Source of the DNA: Pseudomonas libanensis | GTDB taxonomy: Bacteria; Pseudomonadota; Gammaproteobacteria; Pseudomonadales; Pseudomonadaceae | DNA length: 64,000 bases | NCBI RefSeq assembly: GCF_001439685.1 | Contig: NZ_JYLH01000019.1 | Coordinates: 1 to 64,000, forward strand | Direction of reading: 5' to 3' | Part shown: positions 16,695-25,500 of the stretch, piece by piece | How the letters are laid out: each line of letters opens with the position of its first letter | How positions within the stretch are numbered: position 1 is the stretch's first letter | Made by a program: the position numbers and the translations under genes | The notes under the pieces: generated by a model | The model's database searches: none | Told to the model about the DNA's origin: nothing | What the model saw: only the letters and a program-made list of their open reading frames with translations

Positions 16695-17537
16695 ATGTTG
16701 CCGATCCGTCGCGATATTCGTTTTGCCTTGCCTGCCGAGCGCATCAAGGACTGGCATGAACAAGGTCCGGTCATCAGCCATTTCTTCAATGCCCTGTCGC
16801 TGTTGTTTCCCCAGGGCGAGCTGTTTTTCATGGACAGCGTGCGCCACTACCGTGGGCAGATCGACGATCCAGAACTGAAAAAGGAAATCCAGGGTTTTAT
16901 CGGCCAAGAGGCCATGCACAGCCGCGAACATGTGGCCTACAACGACCTGCTGCAAGCGGCCGGTCTGCCGGCGCACACCCTCGACCGGCGCCTGAAATTC
17001 TTCCTCGACCTGCAGAAAAAGCACCTGCCGCCAGCGTTCAACCTGGCAGTGACCATTGCCCTTGAGCATTACACCGCGATGCTCGCGGAAATCCTGCTGA
17101 GCGACCCGTCGCGCTTTGGCGACTCGCTCAAGGGCTACCAGCAGATGTGGTACTGGCATGCCCTGGAAGAAACCGAACATAAAGCCGTGGCGTTCGATGT
17201 CTGGAACCGCGTCATCACGCCCGGCCCTGCACGCTATCTGCTGCGCACCGGGACCATGCTGACCACCACCCTGATGTTCTGGCTGGTGGTACTGGATTTC
17301 CACGTACGCCTGCTGATTGCCGACCGCACCTCGGGTGGCAAGCTCAAGGGGCTGTGGCGCATGGTCAAGTATTTGTATGGGCCCAAGGGCGTGTTCCCGC
17401 GGATGCTGCGGCCGTGGCTGCATTATTTCAAACCGGGGTTTCATCCTTGGGATCATGACAACCGGGCACGCCTGGCAGGGATAGACGGGTTGGTGGAAGA
17501 GATTGAGCGGACGCGGCGCGGGTATGAGTCGGCGTAG
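16695..17537 (+). CDS. putative metal-dependent hydrolase (PF10118-type)
   Basis: This 280-residue protein belongs, by its overall pattern, to the family annotated as predicted metal-dependent hydrolases. Conserved acidic/histidine clusters are visible: GQEAMHSREH near residue 75, an ALEHYTAM helix, and WHALEETEHK near residue 158. These resemble ferritin-like di-metal sites more than a classical hydrolase. Strong GGAGG precedes the ATG at 16695, 15 bases after the SDR stop, so it is the third gene of the monooxygenase operon. The substrate is unknown; the operon suggests ketone, ester or alkane metabolism. A hydrophobic helix lies near residues 190-215. Confidence 0.75.
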   Translation: MLPIRRDIRFALPAERIKDWHEQGPVISHFFNALSLLFPQGELFFMDSVRHYRGQIDDPELKKEIQGFIGQEAMHSREHVAYNDLLQAAGLPAHTLDRRLKFFLDLQKKHLPPAFNLAVTIALEHYTAMLAEILLSDPSRFGDSLKGYQQMWYWHALEETEHKAVAFDVWNRVITPGPARYLLRTGTMLTTTLMFWLVVLDFHVRLLIADRTSGGKLKGLWRMVKYLYGPKGVFPRMLRPWLHYFKPGFHPWDHDNRARLAGIDGLVEEIERTRRGYESA

Positions 17538-17540
17538 GAG

Positions 17541-17880
17541 CCGAACGTAACCACGATGGTAACCACGATGCGCAGCGAGCCGCTCTTGATCTTGATCTGC
17601 TTTTGATCTTGATCTTAGGCGCCCCGTCAAACCACGCTGGCCGGAATTCGACAGGGATTTGGGGGGTAAACCGGCAGGGATGCCGGTTTAGCCGCCCCGC
17701 GCCATGGATGGCGCGTGGCGGCGGCCCCCCAAATCCCTGTCGGATTACGGGCACACCGAGCCTGAGCGAGGTGCCGAGTGGTGGGGCAAGAGCCCTTTGG
17801 TTACTTTGGGGCTCTTTTCCAAAGTGACCCGCTGTAAAAGCGGAACCCTAAGTGGCCGTTGCCCAAATAACGGATATGTA
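17541..17880. repeat. dispersed structured repeat with nested cruciform
   Basis: An 18-base perfect inverted repeat (17649-17666 and 17725-17742) encloses two perfect hairpins: a 10-base stem at 17667-17690 and a GCCGCC/GCGCCA double stem at 17691-17722. Downstream are further small hairpins (GGTTACTTTGG..CCAAAGTGACC and CCGCT..AGCGG). The left flank has a tandem TAACCACGATG. The left flank and right end recur at 55695-55790, where the central 213 bases are absent. No credible protein is encoded. Such elements are common between genes in fluorescent pseudomonads. Confidence 0.75.
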
Positions 17881-17913
17881 CTTAATCCAACACTCTGGTC
17901 GGCTGTCAGGCCG

Positions 17914-17940
17914 CCATTGGGGGCAAGCCCATCCCACATA
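17914..17940. repeat. single diverged REP unit
   Basis: A single REP-like unit (GGGGGCAAGCCCATCCCACAT at its core) follows the structured repeat and abuts the stop of the EAL gene. Confidence 0.55.
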
Positions 17941-17944
17941 TGGA

Positions 17945-20014
17945 TCAAGCCAACGCCGCCCGCTCACGCACAAACCCCGGCAATTGATCCCCCGGCAGAG
18001 CCTTGCTGAAATACCACCCTTGGATAAACATCTCGGGCCCCGTACTCAGAAAGCCCAACTGCTCGGCAGTTTCCACCCCCTCCACCACCACCCCCAGCTT
18101 CAAGGCCTCGCAAAAACGCAACATGCCGGTCAGCACCTGGGCGCCCTTGGGGTCGCGCTGGGCAATCACAAAACTGCGGTCAATCTTGATGAAGTCCACG
18201 GGAAACTGGTGCAGGTAACTCAATGCAGAAAATCCAGTGCCAAAATCATCGAGGTACACCTTGGCACCCATGGCCTGCAATTTCTCGATGGTCTGGCGCG
18301 TAGCCGGGATATCACTGACCAGCGCGTCCTCAGTGATCTCCACCGAGACCCAGCCATGGGCCTGGGCAAGAATATCCACCAGCCGATCGCCATAGGCTGC
18401 GTCCTTCAGGGTGGCGCTGGAAATATTAATGGTCATCGGCAAGTGAAAACCGCCCTTCTGCCACTTCTGATACTGGCGCACAGCCTGGGACGCCACCCAC
18501 ACGTCCACATCCGGCATCAGCCTGGCCTGCGCCAGCCATTGCAGGAACTCCCAGGGAGAATGCACCGTGCCTTGGCTGTCCCGGGCACGCATCAACGCCT
18601 CGCACCCGGTGCACAGGCCAGTAAGGGTGGATACCTGGGGTTGGAACTCAAGGTAGAACTCGTAATCGCTGATTTGCTGAATGCGGCTCAACTCAACGGC
18701 CTGTCGTGCCGAAGTCCTGTGGGAGGCCAGCACCGGGTCGAACTCCAACAGGCGGCCTTTTTCTTCGAGACCGCGAAAGGTCATGTCCAGGGACTTCAAG
18801 TAAACCGTGCCACCCTCGGCGGTTTGGCGATGAATTGCCCGCACGTAGGGCGCATACACCAGCGTGCCCACACCTAGCAGCGCCAGCTGCAGCAGCACCG
18901 CCGCCAGATCACCATGGGTGCTGAGGTAGGCATTGAGCAGTACCGGCGCGGTAAATGGCACGCTGGCCACCGCCGGTGAGACCCAGCCCAACTGCACTGC
19001 CGCCAGCGCCACCACCGTATTGAACGCCGGCACCAGCAAAAAGGGGATGAACAAACGCGGGTTGAGAATGATCGGCAAACCGAACAACAGCACCTCGCTG
19101 ACGTTGAATAACGACAGCGGCAAACTGGCAATAGCCAGCAACCGCATGGACTGGCTCCTGGAAAACAACAGGATCGCCAGCAGCAGGCACAATGTGGCGC
19201 CGGAACCGCCGATAAACGCAAAACTACCCAGCAGGCCGCTGTTGAGCAGGTACAGGACTGGCTCCCCCGCGGCCTGCGCCGCGCCGTTGAGCACCACGGC
19301 CTTGTCCAGCACGTCGAACAGCGGCTGCATGGCATACACGCCGTGGATGCCGAAGAACCACAGCAGCGAATTCATCAGCGTTACAAACAGCCCACTGCCG
19401 TAGGGCGCTTGCAATGCATCGAGCACCTGGGGCCCCTGCAATTGCGCCACATAAGGGATCAGCAGCAACAACGACAGCAGCACCACCAACGACAGCGCCG
19501 TGATCGCACCGGGGAGCACCATATTGATGGTGCCCTTGAGGTTATGCCCGACCAGGTCTTCGTTGACCAATCGCGTCCAACGAAAGCGGTGCAGCCAGGC
19601 GATGGCGGGCACATTGATCAAGGGTGAGGCGATAGCTATAAACAGTAAGAAAGTGGCCGAAGCCCTGGGGTATTCGCGCAGCACAAAGGTGGCGACCACC
19701 ACATGGGCGAGGCACAGGAACGCGACCGGTAGCTGTGGCAGGCGATGCTGGATCGCCAACATGTAACCGATGGAGGCCGCGACCAGCAGGGGAATCACCG
19801 AATTGATCTGGTTATGCAGCCCTGCCAGGAACCCTACCACCTGCTGGCTGAATCCCAGCACCCGGGCGCATTCGGACAGGATCAGGAAACCGGCGGATAC
19901 CAGCAGGCAAGGCAGGATCCATAGCAGTCCTTCACGAATCGCACGCAACGATTCGGCGCTGGCCAAGACTGCCAGGCGCTGGGTAAGGAAAAGTCTGAAC
20001 AGCGTTTGTGCCAT
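17945..20014 (-). CDS. PTS-EIIC / EAL fusion protein (probable c-di-GMP phosphodiesterase)
   Basis: This 689-residue membrane protein joins a cellobiose-type PTS EIIC domain (about residues 20-420, ten or so hydrophobic helices) to a C-terminal EAL domain. EIIC motifs are visible: WFFGIHG and the later NVSEVLLFGLPIILNP segment. The EAL domain keeps the catalytic set: CEALMR, NISS, EITE, DDFGTG and EGVET, so c-di-GMP hydrolysis is likely. No EIIA or EIIB partner is encoded nearby. I infer that the EIIC part senses or transports a sugar and controls phosphodiesterase output. AGAGGA precedes the ATG at 20014. Confidence 0.88.
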   Translation of the reverse strand: MAQTLFRLFLTQRLAVLASAESLRAIREGLLWILPCLLVSAGFLILSECARVLGFSQQVVGFLAGLHNQINSVIPLLVAASIGYMLAIQHRLPQLPVAFLCLAHVVVATFVLREYPRASATFLLFIAIASPLINVPAIAWLHRFRWTRLVNEDLVGHNLKGTINMVLPGAITALSLVVLLSLLLLIPYVAQLQGPQVLDALQAPYGSGLFVTLMNSLLWFFGIHGVYAMQPLFDVLDKAVVLNGAAQAAGEPVLYLLNSGLLGSFAFIGGSGATLCLLLAILLFSRSQSMRLLAIASLPLSLFNVSEVLLFGLPIILNPRLFIPFLLVPAFNTVVALAAVQLGWVSPAVASVPFTAPVLLNAYLSTHGDLAAVLLQLALLGVGTLVYAPYVRAIHRQTAEGGTVYLKSLDMTFRGLEEKGRLLEFDPVLASHRTSARQAVELSRIQQISDYEFYLEFQPQVSTLTGLCTGCEALMRARDSQGTVHSPWEFLQWLAQARLMPDVDVWVASQAVRQYQKWQKGGFHLPMTINISSATLKDAAYGDRLVDILAQAHGWVSVEITEDALVSDIPATRQTIEKLQAMGAKVYLDDFGTGFSALSYLHQFPVDFIKIDRSFVIAQRDPKGAQVLTGMLRFCEALKLGVVVEGVETAEQLGFLSTGPEMFIQGWYFSKALPGDQLPGFVRERAALA

Positions 20015-20330
20015 GAGCCATCCTCTGCCCGTCACCTTACTGCCGCTGAAAACCAGGGCCGGAAACCCTCGCTAACGCTACACGTCCTGACGGTGGGAGT
20101 GAAAGCCTTTTGCCCACGGCTCTCAGGCTTTTTCGGCACTATCTGCTGGGTTACTACACGAATTCTCTGATGAATTATCGAACTTTCTGACTTAAGTCAT
20201 CCCCTAAGGCTGTCTGAGTCGGTATCATCCGCGCCTTTCTGCGTGTCAAAGGATGTTACAACCTGCGTAACAGCGGAGTGCGCTCAGGGAATCTAGCCTG
20301 GAACGACAACAGGCACAAAGGAGCCTTACT
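20015..20330. other. intergenic region between divergent genes
   Basis: This 316-base gap lies between the EAL-fusion start (minus) and a small membrane-protein gene (plus). It should hold both promoters. The only clear motif is the palindrome TGTTAC-N7-GTAACA at 20254-20272. No further gene is seen. Confidence 0.5.
20254..20272. promoter_or_regulatory. palindrome TGTTAC-N7-GTAACA
   Basis: Perfect 6-base arms (20254-20259 and 20267-20272) are separated by 7 bases, 59 bases upstream of the small membrane-protein start. The architecture suits a dimeric repressor or activator. Which protein binds is unknown. Confidence 0.4.
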
Positions 20331-20618
20331 ATGCAAGACAAGCGACCAAGCACCATGCGTCCCTTATTTGTCACCATCCTGCTGTGGTTGTGCAGCGTGG
20401 TGCTGCTGTTCGTGATCAAAAACGTCATCGAATTGTTTACCGGACCCGTTGCCGAGACCTGGGTAGACTTGGCATTGGTGCTGGTCGCCTACCTGACGTT
20501 CTTTCTGCTCACGCCGTTGCAGAACTGGATGCAGCGCAGGGCGCGCAAACGTGCTCGGCGCCAGATCAGCAGCCATACGTCCGATGCCGAGACCCGGCCT
20601 TCCAATCAAGGTGCATAG
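20331..20618 (+). CDS. small inner-membrane protein, unknown function
   Basis: This 95-residue protein has two predicted membrane helices (about residues 10-32 and 44-64) and a basic, arginine-rich cytoplasmic segment (QRRARKRARRQ) followed by a polar tail. AAGGAG at ideal spacing supports the ATG at 20331. The next gene begins two bases after its stop, so the pair is probably co-transcribed. I recognise no named family. Confidence 0.7.
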   Translation: MQDKRPSTMRPLFVTILLWLCSVVLLFVIKNVIELFTGPVAETWVDLALVLVAYLTFFLLTPLQNWMQRRARKRARRQISSHTSDAETRPSNQGA

Positions 20619-20620
20619 CG

Positions 20621-20950
20621 TTGTCAACACCCAGTGATACTTACCAGCTTGCACTGGACAGATTCCTGCGCGAACACCCCCACATCGCCAGTGAGCTGGA
20701 CAACCTCAATCCCCTGGCGGCCCAGGCCAGGGGCGAGACCCTGGCGCAATATCGCGCCGAACGCCTGCACGCAGCCTTCGAAGCACACGCTGAACAACAG
20801 CATCTGTTCGCCTGGGAACTGACGCTCAAGCTGACGGCCGAGTCCAGCGAAGCCTTCGAGGCGCAACGCCGCGAGGTGCATAAAGAAGTCGCACAAATGG
20901 CTGGCATGGACTGGGTCGAATACTGCCAGTTGCATGACTTGATGGTTTGA
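20621..20950 (+). CDS. small soluble protein of unknown function, TTG start
   Basis: I place the start at the TTG codon 20621 (109 residues, beginning with Ser-Thr-Pro-Ser), because it lies 2 bases after the preceding stop and AAGG is in range; no in-frame ATG or GTG lies near. The protein is largely helical and acidic/glutamine-rich, with an 'EHPHIASELD' N-terminus and a C-terminal 'EVAQMAGMDWVEYCQLHDL'. It may match one of the DUF families restricted to pseudomonads, but I cannot name one with confidence. It converges on the T6SS kinase gene, 8 bases away. Confidence 0.6.
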   Translation: MSTPSDTYQLALDRFLREHPHIASELDNLNPLAAQARGETLAQYRAERLHAAFEAHAEQQHLFAWELTLKLTAESSEAFEAQRREVHKEVAQMAGMDWVEYCQLHDLMV

Positions 20951-20958
20951 CCCCCGCC

Positions 20959-21798
20959 CTACAGATACCAACGCGGCTGTTTGCAACCCATCACCTTGCC
21001 TAATTCGGCGACCGTGATAGTTCGCTGTTGCGGGTCTGTTGCCAGCGCCACACGCAACGCCGACCAGCAGCGCCTGGGCAGTTGCCTCGGGCAGGTCAAC
21101 CTATCCATCGGCGCGTGCTTGCCAAGACGCTTGCCATGGGCCAATTCGTAGATGATGCAGGCCACGCCATACACGTCGGCGGCAGCGCTCAACGCACCGC
21201 CCTCGCGCAACTCCGGCGCTGCATAAGCGGGCGTCCAGGCATTGAACCGGCTGCGGCTCAGGCTCGACAGGCTCGCCACCTGCGCTTGTGCGTACCCCAG
21301 GCCAAAATCGAACAAGCACACCCCCTCCTGTCCCACCATGACATTGGCCGGCTTCACATCGCCGTGCAGCACATTCTGTTGATGGGTGTAGGCCAGGGCA
21401 TCCAGCAACTGCAGGGCCATGGGTTGCAGCTCCCGCCAGGGCAAGCCATCGGGGCACTCCAGGAGCAGCCGGTCCAGGGTCACGCCTTGCAGCCACTCCA
21501 TGGTGAAAAACGCGATCTGGCTCTGGGTATCGACCTCGAACGAAAACATCCGCACCACACGCGGGTGCCGCAGGCTGCGCGCCAATGCGAATTCACTGAA
21601 CAACAATACATGTGCATCCGGGCACTGGGCAAAAGGCTCGCCCAATAGCTTGAGTGCCACAGGCGAACACGCCTCGCCTAATTGTTCGTGCAACAGGTCA
21701 CGAGCACGATACACCACACCCATCCCCCCTTTGCCCAGTACGTACTCAAGGTGATAGCGCCCGCCCAGCAAACGAGGCGGCTCGCCCGCCGGGTTCAA
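20959..21798 (-). CDS. stk: T6SS-associated serine/threonine protein kinase (Stk1-like)
   Basis: This 279-residue cytoplasmic kinase has the glycine loop GKGGMGVVY, the VALK lysine, the catalytic loop HGDVKPANVM, DFGLG and the APE motif YAAPE. The usual HRD arginine is glycine, so it is a non-RD kinase, probably not dependent on activation-loop phosphorylation. There is no transmembrane or extracellular part, unlike PpkA of HSI-I. It overlaps the phosphatase gene by four bases (ATGA) and is the last gene of the T6SS operon, as in P. aeruginosa HSI-II. The FHA protein TagH is its likely substrate (family inference). Confidence 0.9.
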   Translation of the reverse strand: MNPAGEPPRLLGGRYHLEYVLGKGGMGVVYRARDLLHEQLGEACSPVALKLLGEPFAQCPDAHVLLFSEFALARSLRHPRVVRMFSFEVDTQSQIAFFTMEWLQGVTLDRLLLECPDGLPWRELQPMALQLLDALAYTHQQNVLHGDVKPANVMVGQEGVCLFDFGLGYAQAQVASLSSLSRSRFNAWTPAYAAPELREGGALSAAADVYGVACIIYELAHGKRLGKHAPMDRLTCPRQLPRRCWSALRVALATDPQQRTITVAELGKVMGCKQPRWYL

Positions 21799-22526
21799 GG
21801 CTGCACCACTACAGCGGTCAGGTCATCCCGTGCCGCCCCACGCAACGCCCCGGCAAACAGCCGTTCCACCGCCTGTTGCGGCGCGCCCAGGCGCAACGCT
21901 CGGCCCAGGTCTGCATGGCTGAGCGCCTGGTAGAGGCCATCACTGCACAGCAAAAACACATCGCCTGGACGGGTACTGAGCTCCAGTACCTCCAGATGCA
22001 GTGGCGAACGTGCACCAATGGCCCGGGTCAGGGCCCGGGCGCCAGGGTAAGCCCGGGCTTGGGTCGCACTGACTTGCCCCTCGTTCATGAGGCCTTGCAG
22101 CAGCGAATGGTCCCTCGACAACTGGTAAAGGCGCTGGCCACGCCATAGATAGCAGCGACTATCCCCCGCCCAGAGACAGGCCGCACGCCCGTTCTCAAGC
22201 AACAAGGCCACCACCGTACTGCCCATGGTGACATCAGCGCTTGCGTCAGGCCCGGCTCGGCAACTTCTCAAGCGCTGATTGACGCTTTGCAAGCTCTTGC
22301 GGACCGCGTCGATGCGTTGATCGAGGTTGCCCCGGGCCGACACTGAAGCGAGGCTGCTGACTACCCAGCGGCTGGCGACATCTCCATGTCGATGCCCGCC
22401 CATCCCGTCGGCCACTGCCCAGCAGCCATGTTGCGGGCAGTCCAGGAACGCGTCCTCGTTGCGCAACCGCGCCTGCCCGCGCTGGGTGCGCCCGGCACTG
22501 CGCCACCGACCAGGCCCCTGGCTCAC
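21795..22526 (-). CDS. stp: T6SS-associated PP2C-type protein phosphatase (Stp1-like)
   Basis: This 243-residue PPM/PP2C phosphatase counteracts the adjacent kinase. The metal-binding motifs are intact: the N-terminal RNEDA, VADGMGGHRHGD, WAGDSRCYL, CSDGL and the C-terminal RDDLTAVVV. ATGA overlaps occur at both ends (with tssM upstream and stk downstream), so kinase and phosphatase are made in a fixed ratio. The pair is the threonine-phosphorylation switch of HSI-type secretion systems. Confidence 0.92.
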   Translation of the reverse strand: MSQGPGRWRSAGRTQRGQARLRNEDAFLDCPQHGCWAVADGMGGHRHGDVASRWVVSSLASVSARGNLDQRIDAVRKSLQSVNQRLRSCRAGPDASADVTMGSTVVALLLENGRAACLWAGDSRCYLWRGQRLYQLSRDHSLLQGLMNEGQVSATQARAYPGARALTRAIGARSPLHLEVLELSTRPGDVFLLCSDGLYQALSHADLGRALRLGAPQQAVERLFAGALRGAARDDLTAVVVQP

Positions 22527-25500
22527 AGTTGCTGCGCCAGTCGGAAAGTGCGCCAGGTGCCGATGTCAAACGGGCCAGGTGTACGCTGGCTTGCCAGCAG
22601 GTAATTGGCACGCAGGCCGGCGAGGTCCGCCTTGAAAATCTGTGTGTTTCGCCCGTTGGCGGGCTCTTTTTGCAGCAGATCCAAAAAGCGGAACAACGAC
22701 CATGCGCCTGCGTTCTTCTCGATTCCCAGTGGCCGCTGGTCCACCCCTCTCTCCAGGACAAGGCTGCTGCGCCCATTGTCTGCATCGGTTGGCCAATGGA
22801 ACGCCATGGGTACGATCGGGCCGTGGCGATACTCCAACTGCTGGTCGCCAAACCGCAGGATCGCCCGGCTGACTGACTGATCCAGGCTGTAGGGCGCCAA
22901 GGTAAACCGAACCGACAGTTCACCTTGGTCCGGGGTGAAGAAGCTACGGCGGATAACCTGGGCCTTCATCAGTTGATCCAGCAGCGAGTGCGACACCGGC
23001 AAGCTCTGACCATCCAGGCCACGCAACCGATAGCGGGCACCGTCGACACTGACGAATGGCCGCAGATACCCGTCGTAAAAGCGTGCCATGACCCCATTCG
23101 GTTTGAAAAACTCCTGAAAGTCTTCAAGGGCAACTTCGCTGGCCGCATGGGCATTGAATGGGTATCGCTGGCGAATCGCCTTGGCGTACAGGCTATAAAC
23201 CTCGCTCTGGTAACGCTGGTTGACGTGCATATAAGCCTGCTCCAACAAATGCCGCCAACTGACATCGGCCACCCCTTCAAACCATCCCGCAAGTGGCAAC
23301 GGCAAGCGCGCGGCAGCATCACGCAGGTTCCCTATCACATCCTGCTGCCCCTCCATACGCCCCTTCACCCTCAGGAACGCTGCCTGCTCCGGTGCGCTAT
23401 CGCGGTTCAATGCCGTCAGTTGCAGGTGTAGCTCATCCAGCAGCCGCAACGCCTGGGACAGCGCCGCACCGGGGTCCTGCTGCTCGTCCAGCAACTGGTG
23501 CAAGGGTTCAAAACGCCGTTGCAACGCTCGTCGCCCGGCGTCGGGAAGACCCGCCTGCCCCAGCGCCGCCTTGGCTATCACCCCAAGCTCACCCGAGCGC
23601 TGGGCCACCTGATCCAACAGTTCGTGACCCGGCAGCAGACGAGTGTTTTCACGCAGTTGCTGCAATAGCAGGATCAGGGGTGATTGGGCCGATGTCAGGG
23701 CCGTGAGTTGTTCGGCATCTTCGCGCAGGTTGTCGGTTTGCCGCAGCCTGACGCGGCCGAGCGCTGCACTCCAGGCATCGGCATATTCACCGAAGTAACG
23801 CTGCTGCAATTGGATCATCAGCCGGCGCAAATCCTCGGAGCCCAAATCGGTGGCCTCCCCCAGCACCCAGTTGTCCTGGGCAATGGCATTCACCAGCCTC
23901 GGACCTTGAGCATCAAGGAACTGCACATAGCGCCTGGTATAGAACCCGGGAATCGGTGGGTCGAGCGCAGCAAATACCTTGCCTTCGGCCAGGCGCAAGG
24001 GCTCCAGGTCGCGTGCCTGCTCGCGCAGCACCCGATACACCACATCGGCCAATGACTCCCCCCTCAGGGCTTCCCGCGCCTGGGCAACAAGGTTGTCATC
24101 AAGGGGGGTTACGAATGGCCGTTCAAGCAATCGCGCCAAGTGTTGGCCCAGGCGTTTGCGGGTCGACATGTCTGCGGCAAAACGTACTGCCCAATGGTTC
24201 GTCAGGTGTTGCGCCAACCAACCGTTATCGCGACGCTCACGCGCATTGAGCATCAGGTATGCGCGCAGGTGATCCAACAACTGCTCGCGGTCTCCAAGGC
24301 TGGCATGCACCTGCTCTTCGAGCTGGGCCGTTATCCACGCCAGCATGTGCTGTCGCAGCGCCTGATCATAAGCCTGGGCGACCCATGGGCGGCTCGGTTC
24401 ACCTTGGTACAAGCCGGCGCGATCAATCAGGCGTACCTCTGCCGACGCAGGAAAAACCTGGGTTGCCGCCAGGCGCGCATCCAACAGTTGCAATAGCGAC
24501 GACGCATCATCATGACCCTGCGGGACGGGCAAGACGGCGGTTGTCAGCGCCGCCATTTGCGCCAGTCGTTGATGATTGCTGGAATAACTGTGCATCCACA
24601 GCGCTGCGGCACTGCCGAGTACCAGCGCCACAGCCATTGCCAGCAGCCCCTGGCGTCGCCGGACACGCTGCTGCTCCGGGGCCTGCAAACCTGCAAGGTC
24701 GGCCTCGGCAAAGATCACCCGGCTGAACAGGCCTTGGACGAAACGAGCGTGCTTGTCGCCGGCGCAGGTCAGGTAGAAACCGCGCAGACCGTTGATGCGC
24801 TGGTAGCGATGTGCCGAAAAAGCCGACTCAATGAACAGGCAAATACGCTCGCCTATCTGCGCAGCCTGTTGCGGGAATTCAAGCATCAAGCCGCGGCGCT
24901 CGACATTGCGCTCCTGGTGCAGGCGACTGATCAGTTCAGCGTTCAAACGCCGCAAAAATTGCTCGACGGCTTGGCGAACCTGCGTGACGTCAGTCGCGCA
25001 GCTGCCATCGAGGGGTTGGCCCAGCACATCGTCGGGTGCTTCCCTGAGCGGCACGTCGAAAAACTCGGTGAAGCCCGGCAGTCGGTCAGCCTGAGTCAGC
25101 ACCAGGTAGATCGGTACGTCCACATGCAATGACTGCTGGATATCCTGCATGCGCGACTGTACATGCCGCGCATGCTGATCCAAGTCGTACTCGGTGGTGG
25201 CCAGCAAGGCGTCCACCGAAAGCGTCACGACCACGCCACTGAGCGGGCGCACGCTGCGCCGCCACCGGAGCCTGTCCAGCAACGTCGCCCACCCTGCTGC
25301 ATCCACGGCACTGTCGGGTTGGCTCAGGTAGCGTCCAGGGGCATCGATCAGCACGCCGGCATCGGCGAAGTACCAGTCACAGTGGTTGCCCTGTGCCCGC
25401 GTGTCGGCGTGATCGAGCGGCCACTGCAAGCCGCCTGCTGCCAGCAGCTGCGTCTTGCCACTGCCCTGGTGGCCGATCATCAGGTACCAGGGCAGATCAT

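Noticed and set aside
15795..17630. 611-codon minus-strand frame across the SDR and metal-hydrolase genes
   Set aside because: It covers two well-supported plus-strand genes and shows shadow composition only.
17745..17948. small minus-strand protein (67 codons) within the dispersed repeat
   Set aside because: It lies inside structured repeat DNA, lacks a ribosome site, and the corresponding segment is mostly missing from the second copy.
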